DNA of 63,078 nt, taken from Pedobacter nototheniae. Lineage in GTDB: Bacteria > Bacteroidota > Bacteroidia > Sphingobacteriales > Sphingobacteriaceae. The notes below the pieces were generated by a model. The model ran no database searches. It was given only the letters and a program-made list of their open reading frames with translations, and was not told the DNA's origin. A program made the translations under genes and the position numbers. This document shows, piece after piece, positions 56,262-63,078 of this stretch; the stretch's first letter is position 1, and every line of letters begins with the position of its first letter. Location: contig NZ_RQRS01000030.1 in assembly GCF_004335085.1 (NCBI RefSeq), positions 1-63,078 on the forward strand, written 5' to 3'.

Positions 56262-56864
56262 CTAGTTAAAAAAATCCTTATAATACCATATCCCTAAAAC
56301 AATCAAAACCATGAAATCGGCTAATTTAAACCTCAAAATTTTCAACGCTTTACCCATTTGGTTTTCGACCGTTTTTATAGACAAACCTAACTGATCGGCA
56401 ATTTCGCGGTACTTTAATTCATCAAACCTGCTCATTTGAAATATCGTTCTGCACTGTTCGGGTAAGTCGTTTAAAGCCTGCCTTAAATTTTGTTGCAGCT
56501 CTGTAAATTCAACTTTCAACGATGCCGGTTCATGTTCTGTATTCATGGTGTGTACGGTAAATTCCTGATATTTAGTTTTGGTTTTTTCCTGCCGGATGTA
56601 GTTTAAACTTTCATTATATACGCACCGGTATAGGTATGCTTTTATGGATTGTATTTTGAGTGTATCTCGTTTTTCCCAGAATTTTAAAAACATGCCTTGC
56701 ACAATCTCTTCGGCTATATCTTCATCCTTTAAAATTACCTGCGCATAAACATGCAGGGCTTTATAATGCGTTTTAAAGAGTTCTTCAAATGCTTTATCAT
56801 CATAATATTGATGCGTACTTCCGGAAACTGCTGCTGTTAATACCACGGCTTTAATTGTATTCAA
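56262..56864 (-). CDS. ECF RNA polymerase sigma factor (FecI-like)
   Basis: 200-residue sigma-70 family protein. Region 2 at about 25-95 (LFKTHYKALHVYAQVIL; EIVQGMFLKFWEKRD) and region 4 at about 130-180 (LPEQCRTIFQMSRFDELKYREIADQLGLSIKTVENQM). The C-terminus adds a hydrophobic segment, FMVLIVLGIWYYKDFF, that is atypical of ECF factors in general and could tie the protein to the membrane. It begins the three-gene signalling operon. A 52 bp tandem array lies directly in front of the start. Confidence 0.94.
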   Translation of the reverse strand: MNTIKAVVLTAAVSGSTHQYYDDKAFEELFKTHYKALHVYAQVILKDEDIAEEIVQGMFLKFWEKRDTLKIQSIKAYLYRCVYNESLNYIRQEKTKTKYQEFTVHTMNTEHEPASLKVEFTELQQNLRQALNDLPEQCRTIFQMSRFDELKYREIADQLGLSIKTVENQMGKALKILRFKLADFMVLIVLGIWYYKDFFN

Positions 56865-56869
56865 ATATA

Positions 56870-57130
56870 TAATAATTGAATTTTGAATGAGAGAATTATT
56901 GAATGAATAAATGACCTGTAATAATAATTGAATTTTGAATGAATGAATGAGAGAATGAATAAATGGCCTGTAATAATAATTGAATTTTGAATGAATGAAT
57001 GAGAGAATGAATAAATGACCTGTAATAATAATTGAATTTTGAATGAGAGAATTATTGAATGAATAAATGACCTGTAATAATAATTGAATTTTGAATGAGA
57101 GAATGAATAAATGGCTTATAATAATAGTTG
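56870..57130. repeat. 52 bp tandem array upstream of the sigma factor gene
   Basis: About five units with AATAATAATTGAATTTTGAA near the front and ATGACCTGT at the end. Some units swap the interior (GAATGAATGAGAGAATG against GAATGAGAGAATTATTG), showing slippage within them. Reverse-complement fragments (CTCATTCTCTCATTC) at 57180-57220 could pair with it. No coding signal. Confidence 0.85.
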
Positions 57131-57231
57131 AATTTTGACTGGTCTGTCATGCATCTTATTCTTTTATTAAATCATTCAAAATTCACTCATTCTCTCATTC
57201 AAAATCCTCTCATTCAAAATTCAATAACTAC

Positions 57232-58314
57232 CTAAAAACTAATTGCAACACCACCTGTATAGCCTAAAAACATGGCATTAAGGGTATTATTTTTTCTATC
57301 CCAAGTTTTAAAATAATGTTTTTGTAATGTTTTACCTTCTTCAGTGTTGGTTGATACAAAATTAACTGAAGGGCCAGCAAATATTTCTAAATAAGGTCCT
57401 ATCCTGTAGGACGGCATAATCTGAAGTGTAGATTTAAAATAATCTCCTCGTTTAAAGTTTTGAAGTGATGTTGCTGTAAGCTCTGTGTTTAATCTAAATT
57501 TTTCGGTTTGAAAAAAGTGTGCACCAAAGCCCGCTTCGAAAGCATATACTTCATCTTTATTTTTGAAATTGTAGCCTATTCCAATAATGCCGTACAAAAC
57601 TTTACCCCCCGACCTAAAAGTAGCCATAGTTGTTAAGTTTTGATTGGTGCTTAAAGCAATGCTTTTCTCACCATTTTTAACAATATTGATAATGCCGATT
57701 GGGTAATCGCTGCTGTCGGCAATATTAATAAATCCTGATAACTGTACCCCTTTTACCTTTTTGGCAACATTAATAAATCCTGCAATTTGCGTTCCTTGCA
57801 CGTCGCCAGCCTTGTTAATAAAACCACTAAGCTGTATCCCTGAAACATTTTTTGCCGTCCAGTTGCCAAAGCCGCTAATTTGCGAACCACTATTTTCTTT
57901 AGAAAAGTTAGCGAAACCTGCAACAGAAGTCCCTTTACCACCTGCATAAGTATTAATAAAACCTGCAAATTGTACACCATCTGCTTTACCTCCAATATTG
58001 TTTGAAAACCCGGCTAGCCTTACGCCGCTTGCATCTTTACGAATGATATTTGAAAGTCCGGCTAATGTAAAGCCCTTCTCTGCCGCAGATAAACCCACAA
58101 GGGCATTTATAGAAAGTATATTGGTATCTTTTGCAGCATGTGTACCATTTGTACTCACTGGGTAAGCAAAACCGATATTTACTCTTTTCTTATCCTGAGA
58201 GAAAGCACTAAAACCAGTGCTCAAAATCAAAATTATGCTTAATATTTTAGAGGGACTGCCAAGCTGACTTAACTTAGCAAGTGCATATTTAATTGTTGTT
58301 AAAGTTGTGTTCAT
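57232..58314 (-). CDS. LA_2272-like surface repeat protein
   Basis: 360 residues with a signal peptide (SIILILSTGFSAFSQ), then ~20-residue repeats (GVRLAGFSN, GVQFAGFIN, GIQLSGFIN) and a beta-rich end (FEAGFGAHFFQTEKFRLN). It is a paralogue of the C-terminal two thirds of the STN protein at 53557 but lacks the STN and regulatory domains. Its location upstream of the sigma operon suggests it is a target or partner of that system. The repeat family match is from memory. Confidence 0.8.
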   Translation of the reverse strand: MNTTLTTIKYALAKLSQLGSPSKILSIILILSTGFSAFSQDKKRVNIGFAYPVSTNGTHAAKDTNILSINALVGLSAAEKGFTLAGLSNIIRKDASGVRLAGFSNNIGGKADGVQFAGFINTYAGGKGTSVAGFANFSKENSGSQISGFGNWTAKNVSGIQLSGFINKAGDVQGTQIAGFINVAKKVKGVQLSGFINIADSSDYPIGIINIVKNGEKSIALSTNQNLTTMATFRSGGKVLYGIIGIGYNFKNKDEVYAFEAGFGAHFFQTEKFRLNTELTATSLQNFKRGDYFKSTLQIMPSYRIGPYLEIFAGPSVNFVSTNTEEGKTLQKHYFKTWDRKNNTLNAMFLGYTGGVAISF

Positions 58315-58439
58315 TTCTATCTATTTTAAAAATGAGACAACGAGATTAAGACTTACCCCTACGTTGAAAAGAAAAATAAATTATAGCCAATAGAAATTAT
58401 AAGTGTTTTAAACTTTTAGCCTGAGTTGCTTTAGATTTA

Positions 58440-60460
58440 CGAAATCCGTCTGGCAAGACAATGTTTTCCGCTGCCGCGGGGGCTTTATTCTTTTTGACAA
58501 CAAAAAGAACCAAAAATTGTCGGCTCGCAATTTTTCTGTTTAAGGCAGTGGGTGGGATTAAGCAGTGCCTCCCGAATAATTGACCATGCCGATGGAGAGC
58601 TTAACGAAGAAACAATGGTTTGGATTTGTTAGCTGTTTAGGCGATCGCTAAACTAACTTTAATTAAAATCACTATCGTCCCGATTACGCCCAGGCATAGC
58701 AGCATTTCGCAGCATAGCTCATTATAATTCTTGTACTTAATTTCGTTTTACCAATAACCAAAGGAATATGAAGCGGGCGCAGGATTGTGTTTTGGGCTAA
58801 GCCTCATATTACTGCCTTAAGAATTATAATGCTGCTATGCAAGAAAGGGTGCAAGCCTTGACTTTTGGGTACCTTTTTGTTAAGAAAAAGGTACAAAGCC
58901 CGTCTGGCAAGACAAACCTTTTTCCGCTGCCGCGGGGGCTTCTCTTCTTTGGGCAACCAAAGAAGCAAAGTTGTCGGCTCGCAATTTTTCTGTGTAAGGC
59001 AGTGAGTGGGATTAGATTTTGCTCCCCGAATAATTGACCATGCCGATGGAGAGCTTAACTGAAAAACAGTGCTTTGGATTTGTTGGGAGTATAGGCAATC
59101 GCTAAACTAACTTTAAATTATATTACTGAATTATCCGATTACGCCCATGCATAGCAGCATTTCGCAGCATAGCTCATTATAATTCTTGTACTTAATTCGT
59201 TTTACGAATAACCAAAGGAATATGCAGCGGGCGCAGGATTATGTGTTGGGCTAAGCCTCATATTACTGCTGTCGGAATTATAATGTTGCTATTCAAGAAA
59301 GGGTGCAAGCCTTGACTTTTGGGTACCTTTTTGTTAAGAAAAAGGTACAAGGCCCGTCTGGCAAGACAAAGCTTTATTCCGCTGCCGCGGGGGCTTTCTC
59401 TTCTTTGGGCAACCAAAGAAGCAAAGTTGTCGGCTCGCAATTTTTCTGTTTAAGGCAGTGGGTGGGCTTAAGCAGTGCTTCCCGAATAATTGACCATGCC
59501 GATGGAGAGCTTAACTAAAAAACAGTGGTTTGAACTTATGAGTGTGTTAGGCGATCGCTAAACTAACTTTAATTAAAATCACTATCGTTCCCGATTACGC
59601 CCAGGCATAGCAGCATTTCGCAGGGTAGCTCATTATAATTCTTGTAGTTAATTCGTTTTACGAATAACCAAAGGAATATGCAGCGGGCGCAGGATTATGT
59701 GTTGGGCTAAGCCTCATATTACTGCTGTCGGAATTATAATGTTGCTATGCAAGAAAGGGTGCCAGCCTTGACTTTTGGGTACCTTTTTGTTAAGAAAAAG
59801 GTACGAAGCCCGTCTGGCAAGACAAATGTATTTCCGCTGCCGCGGGGGCTTATCTTCTTTGGGCAACCAAAGAAGCAAAGTTGTCGGCTCGCAATTTTTC
59901 TGTTTAAAGTAGTGAACGGGCTTAGATTGTGCCTCCAGAATAATTGACCATGCCGATGGAGAGCTTAACTAAAAAACAGTGGTTTGGAGTTGTTAGTGTT
60001 AGGCGATCGCTAAACTAACTTTAATTAAAATTACTATCGTTCCCGATTACGCCCAGGCATAGCAGCATTTCGCAGCATAGCTCATTATAATTCTTGTACT
60101 TAATTTCCTTTTACCAATAACCAAAGGAATATGCAGCGGGCGCAGGATTATGTGTTGGGCCAAGCCTCATATTACTGCTGTCGGAATTATAATGTTGCTT
60201 TGCAAGAAAGGATGCCAGCCTTGACTTTTGGGTACCTTTTTGTTAAGAAAAAGGTACGAAGCCCGTCTGGCAAGACAAAGCTTTCCGCTGCCGCGGGGGC
60301 CTCTCTTCTTTGGGCAACCAAAGAAGCAAAATTGTCGGCTTGCAATTTTTCTGTTTAAGGCAGTGAACGGGCTTGGATTGTGCTCCCCGAATAATTGACC
60401 ATGCCGATGGAGAGCTTATCTAAAAAACAGTGGTTTGGATTTGTTGGTGCGCTGAGCTGT
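58440..60460. repeat. Right modular repeat array (five core units, period ~455 bp)
   Basis: Cores begin at 58468, 58924, 59379, 59834 and 60285, spacing 451-456 bp. Core as in the left array; the tail is of the second type, with a long-range stem (GCATAGC..CATTATAATTC with GAATTATAATG..GCTATGC) and a hairpin with arms GTACCTTTTT and AAAAAGGTAC before the next core. The last unit is cut near 60445. Small open frames within it are shadows of the repeats. It lies between the surface-repeat gene and the oxygenase gene. Confidence 0.9.
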
Positions 60461-60569
60461 TTTGATAATTAACGTTCATAGTTGTAATATTTCATTACCA
60501 TTACCTGACGCAGGCAGGCAACCTTAATGAATTATAAACTATAATTATATCGAAGAGATAATTATTAAA

Positions 60570-61160
60570 CTAAACTTTTAGCCATCCGGTAATACTCATT
60601 CTTTTGGTGTTGGTAACCAAAACCTCATGCGCAAGCTGGTCGCTTTTAAAGAAAACACTTTTACCATTTAAAGGGGCAATATTTTGAAGACTGTTAAGAT
60701 GATGAATGCAAAGCTCTCCACCATCTTCAATTTTCCAATCTAAATTGAGGTACATAATCATAGAAAACTGCCTGCTGCCGCTATTTTTAAACTGATCGAT
60801 ATGTTTTTTGTAAAATGCGCCAGATTCATATAAAGTGTAATGAAACTCATAACCTGTAATTCCGGTAAAGCAGGTGTTGTTTAAATGGAGGACAAAGCGA
60901 TCCATTAAATCGAAAAAATCATTTTCGTGTGGGTCATTATGCTTTCTATCAAGCCAGTAAATCACATCGCTTCTAACCAGTTTATTTTGAGTAACAACCG
61001 CATTATTGCCTATTCCAGCTGATAATAACTTTTCTTCTTTAAATAAATTGATCAGATTTTGTTTTAAATGGGCCGCGAGAGAAAGGCTTAAAAAATTTTC
61101 GGCGATACCAACTTCGTCTTTGATAAAACTATCAATCAGGGTATCAAATGTTTTTTCCAA
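60570..61160 (-). CDS. 2-oxoglutarate/Fe(II)-dependent oxygenase (prolyl 4-hydroxylase-like)
   Basis: 196 residues. Fe(II) ligands HxD in FYKKHIDQFKNS and the distal His in SDQLAHEVLVT are in order; the arginine of KRMSITGWLKV would bind 2-oxoglutarate. The double-stranded beta-helix core matches the P4H/PiuC group. Target unknown. Single gene. Confidence 0.88.
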   Translation of the reverse strand: MEKTFDTLIDSFIKDEVGIAENFLSLSLAAHLKQNLINLFKEEKLLSAGIGNNAVVTQNKLVRSDVIYWLDRKHNDPHENDFFDLMDRFVLHLNNTCFTGITGYEFHYTLYESGAFYKKHIDQFKNSGSRQFSMIMYLNLDWKIEDGGELCIHHLNSLQNIAPLNGKSVFFKSDQLAHEVLVTNTKRMSITGWLKV

Positions 61161-61307
61161 TGAGCATTTGGTTATTTTTAAGCTTACGCGATAACCGCTT
61201 GAAAGGTAGGTTAATTAAATGATTAAAATTCCTTTTCAAAATCCAGCTTTGAGATTTCAATTAATAAAATACTTTCAAAAGCTTTTTCCTACTCAATAAT
61301 CCAACAA

Positions 61308-62330
61308 TTAATTCTCTTTTATTTCCAGCTGATAAATGAAACCTTTATTACCTGCTAAAATAACTGCATTACCTTTTTTAGCTTTTTGAACTGAATTAAA
61401 ACTAATATCTGATACATGTTTCCAGTTTTGTCCGCCATCGGTTGATATATCCGTTCCTGAAGTCCCTGTTGCTACTAAAGTTTTTGCATTGATGTAAGCC
61501 ACACCACTTCTGTAGCCCAAAACTGGGGTTATTGGGTTAGTCCAGGTTTTACCTCCATCAGTTGTAAGCACCACATTATTGGTATTTTCTTTGTCTTTAA
61601 CATAATTTCCACCAACGGCAATTCCATTTTTAGCATCATAAAAATCAATGGAAAAAGGACCAGTACTGTTTTCTCCTTGCCAAATAGGGCATTTAAAAAC
61701 CGACCAATTGTTACCATAATCTCCGGAGAAGTAAATATTAGATACTTTGCCACCTGTTGCTATCCAAGTTTTACCACCGGGTAAAGTTTTTATAGTTGTA
61801 CCGCTTGCAGCGAAACCGGCTTCACCATCTGTTAATGTTTGCTTTAAATTTGCCGATACATCTATCCAATTTTTACCGGCATCGGTTGTTTTAAGCAACT
61901 GCATTTTATTCTTAATGGGATCGCCAAAAATTAGGGCTTTATTTTTATCCCAAAAGCCCAATCCATCTAAAAATATTGCTGTATCTACATTTTTATATGT
62001 TTCAAGCCAGGTTTTCCCCCCATCAATAGTTTTCAAAATATAAGCAGGGGCACCAGCGTTTACAACAACGGCTTGGTTATTATCAAATGCCTCAATATCT
62101 CTAAAATCTAATTTTTCATAACCTTTCGGTTTTATCCATTCCCAACTTGCCCCTCCGTTTATGGTTTTGCCGATGGTTCCATTACTGCCACTTACCCAAA
62201 TAATTTGGTTTGAAACTACACTCAAACCTCTAATACTTGTTTTAGTATTTTCGGTTAAAGGCTTTAAGTTATACGTTTGCGCAGCGCAAAAAAAAGGTGC
62301 CATAATTAGGCACCATAATAATTTCTTCAT
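61308..62330 (-). CDS. Secreted BNR/Asp-box beta-propeller protein (Ycf48-like)
   Basis: 340 residues with signal peptide (LIMAPFFCAAQ). Repeats of the type TDGGKTWT, GKTINGGASWEW and STDGGQNWKHV mark the Asp-box (BNR) beta-propeller of the kind named photosystem II stability factor in databases; in this organism it has no photosynthetic role. It is 9 nt downstream of the DUF2147 gene and likely cotranscribed. Confidence 0.88.
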   Translation of the reverse strand: MKKLLWCLIMAPFFCAAQTYNLKPLTENTKTSIRGLSVVSNQIIWVSGSNGTIGKTINGGASWEWIKPKGYEKLDFRDIEAFDNNQAVVVNAGAPAYILKTIDGGKTWLETYKNVDTAIFLDGLGFWDKNKALIFGDPIKNKMQLLKTTDAGKNWIDVSANLKQTLTDGEAGFAASGTTIKTLPGGKTWIATGGKVSNIYFSGDYGNNWSVFKCPIWQGENSTGPFSIDFYDAKNGIAVGGNYVKDKENTNNVVLTTDGGKTWTNPITPVLGYRSGVAYINAKTLVATGTSGTDISTDGGQNWKHVSDISFNSVQKAKKGNAVILAGNKGFIYQLEIKEN

Positions 62331-62339
62331 TTTAAAAAT

Positions 62340-62771
62340 TTATTTTACTCTTCTAAATGTTTCCGAGCGGCCTAAAAGAGAAATGCCTACATAACCTCTA
62401 ACGTTTAAAACATCAGCACTTTTTAAAGTCATGTTGCAACTATATGTTTTCCCACTTTTAGGATCATAAATTGTTCCATCGGTCCACTTACCATCATCAT
62501 AAACAAAGTTTTTTAAAATTTCCAATCCTAATAAAGGACGGCTTTGTAAGCTTGTTTCGGGGTTTTTAGCATCAACTTTTGGCTTTCCATTTAAATTTGG
62601 TTCTTTTATCCAGGCAAGTTTACCAAAATACTTATCGCCTTTTTTGTAAATTTCTATTTGTCCTTCTCCTGATGGATTTAGCCATTTACCAACGATAGCA
62701 TCTTTATTTTGTGCCATGGTATTAAAGGCAAATGCAACAAAAAGAAGCATTAAAAACGGGATTTTTCTCAT
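62340..62771 (-). CDS. DUF2147 family exported protein
   Basis: 143 residues, with a signal peptide (FLMLLFVAFAFNTMAQ). The mature part starts IVGKWLNPSGEGQIEIYKKGD, and GTIYDPKSGKTYSC is in the middle: the DUF2147 beta-barrel-like fold. Role unknown. First gene of a pair with the BNR protein. Confidence 0.9.
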   Translation of the reverse strand: MRKIPFLMLLFVAFAFNTMAQNKDAIVGKWLNPSGEGQIEIYKKGDKYFGKLAWIKEPNLNGKPKVDAKNPETSLQSRPLLGLEILKNFVYDDGKWTDGTIYDPKSGKTYSCNMTLKSADVLNVRGYVGISLLGRSETFRRVK

Positions 62772-63006
62772 AACTGAATCTATTTAGTATTTTTAAATAT
62801 AGCGATTAGAACAGTAACGTAAAAAAATAATTAAAGTTTTAGTAGAGCAGTTATAAACAGTTTAATAATATTTGGAAATGAACATACGGTAATGCTTAGC
62901 TTACGTAGTCCTGCTCCCGCTGCTGCCGATGAAAAACCAGCATCCGCTCAGATCCCTTAGGTTTGAGAAAGATTATCAAAGATTTAAATTTGATAAAGAA
63001 AACCTT

Positions 63007-63074
63007 AAAAGCAGAGGTGAACTATGTTCATATCCAGATTTAAGATCTAAAACCTGTAACAGACCTCTGCTTTT
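63007..63074 (+). terminator. Possible terminator or structured RNA end at window edge
   Basis: 12 bp arms AAAAGCAGAGGT and ACCTCTGCTTTT with a 44 nt loop, followed by one more T. It could close a short transcript from about 62.8 kb or serve a gene beyond the window. No gene was found in 62772-63006. Confidence 0.4.
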
Positions 63075-63078
63075 TAGT

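Noticed and set aside
58837..60358. Repeated ~66-residue hydrophobic proteins (KKKV and FFGQPKKQ motifs) in the right cluster
   Set aside because: They cross inverted repeats of the element; the frame changes between copies and no promoter or operon context supports them.
61308..62330. Photosystem II assembly factor
   Set aside because: Only the beta-propeller repeats are shared; nothing here is photosynthetic, so the database-style name would mislead.

Overview
The window reads as chromosomal DNA of a Bacteroidota bacterium, most likely family Sphingobacteriaceae (Pedobacter or a close relative). The signs are low GC, promoters of the TAnnTTTG type, a fused MurF-alanine racemase, FecI/FecR regulation with an STN-domain partner, DUF4377, DUF5977 and LA_2272-type proteins, and SpvB-like plus RHS gene pairs. 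The genus is an inference from these features; no rRNA is present.

Layout. 1-2.65 kb is gene-free repeat DNA: a 42 bp (2 x 21) tandem array, then five ~380 bp units. 2.8-9.35 kb is a TetR-controlled RND efflux operon (regulator, membrane fusion protein, pump, outer membrane channel) with a 19 bp perfect palindrome in front of it. 9.5-10.2 kb is an NAD(P)-binding protein. 10.5-14.5 kb is a trp operon (trpD-F-B-A) preceded by a leader peptide with three consecutive Trp codons and an intrinsic terminator, which is a complete attenuator. 14.5-25.7 kb is mostly housekeeping: a Kir-type K+ channel, DUF4377 lipoprotein, esterase, SDR, recR, sodium:solute symporter, LOG-family protein, arsC, DUF502, murF-alr and recX.

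25.7-43.4 kb lies between two copies of a tRNA-Gly/tRNA-Leu pair. It holds a two-gene polymorphic-toxin locus (SpvB-like protein, then an RHS protein with an ADP-ribosyltransferase-like tip and a small immunity gene). Downstream is a string of orphan toxin tips, candidate immunity genes and 21 bp tandem arrays, punctuated by at least nine copies of a two-hairpin element. A transglutaminase-like protein, a non-canonical Nramp transporter and a patatin complete this segment.

43.5-53 kb carries an M3 peptidase and a second efflux system (TolC, RND, membrane fusion protein, AraC regulator). A third 21 bp array sits at 53.1 kb. 53.5-58.3 kb is a sigma factor-FecR-STN surface-signalling set plus a paralogous surface-repeat protein. 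58.4-60.5 kb holds five ~455 bp units that share a core with the left-end units but have a different tail. 60.5-62.8 kb has a 2OG-Fe(II) oxygenase, a BNR-repeat protein and a DUF2147 protein.

The most interesting points are the trp attenuator, the toxin-tip graveyard organised by a repeated hairpin element, the modular core/tail repeats with compensatory hairpin changes, and three separate 21 bp arrays that share the same ordered submotifs.
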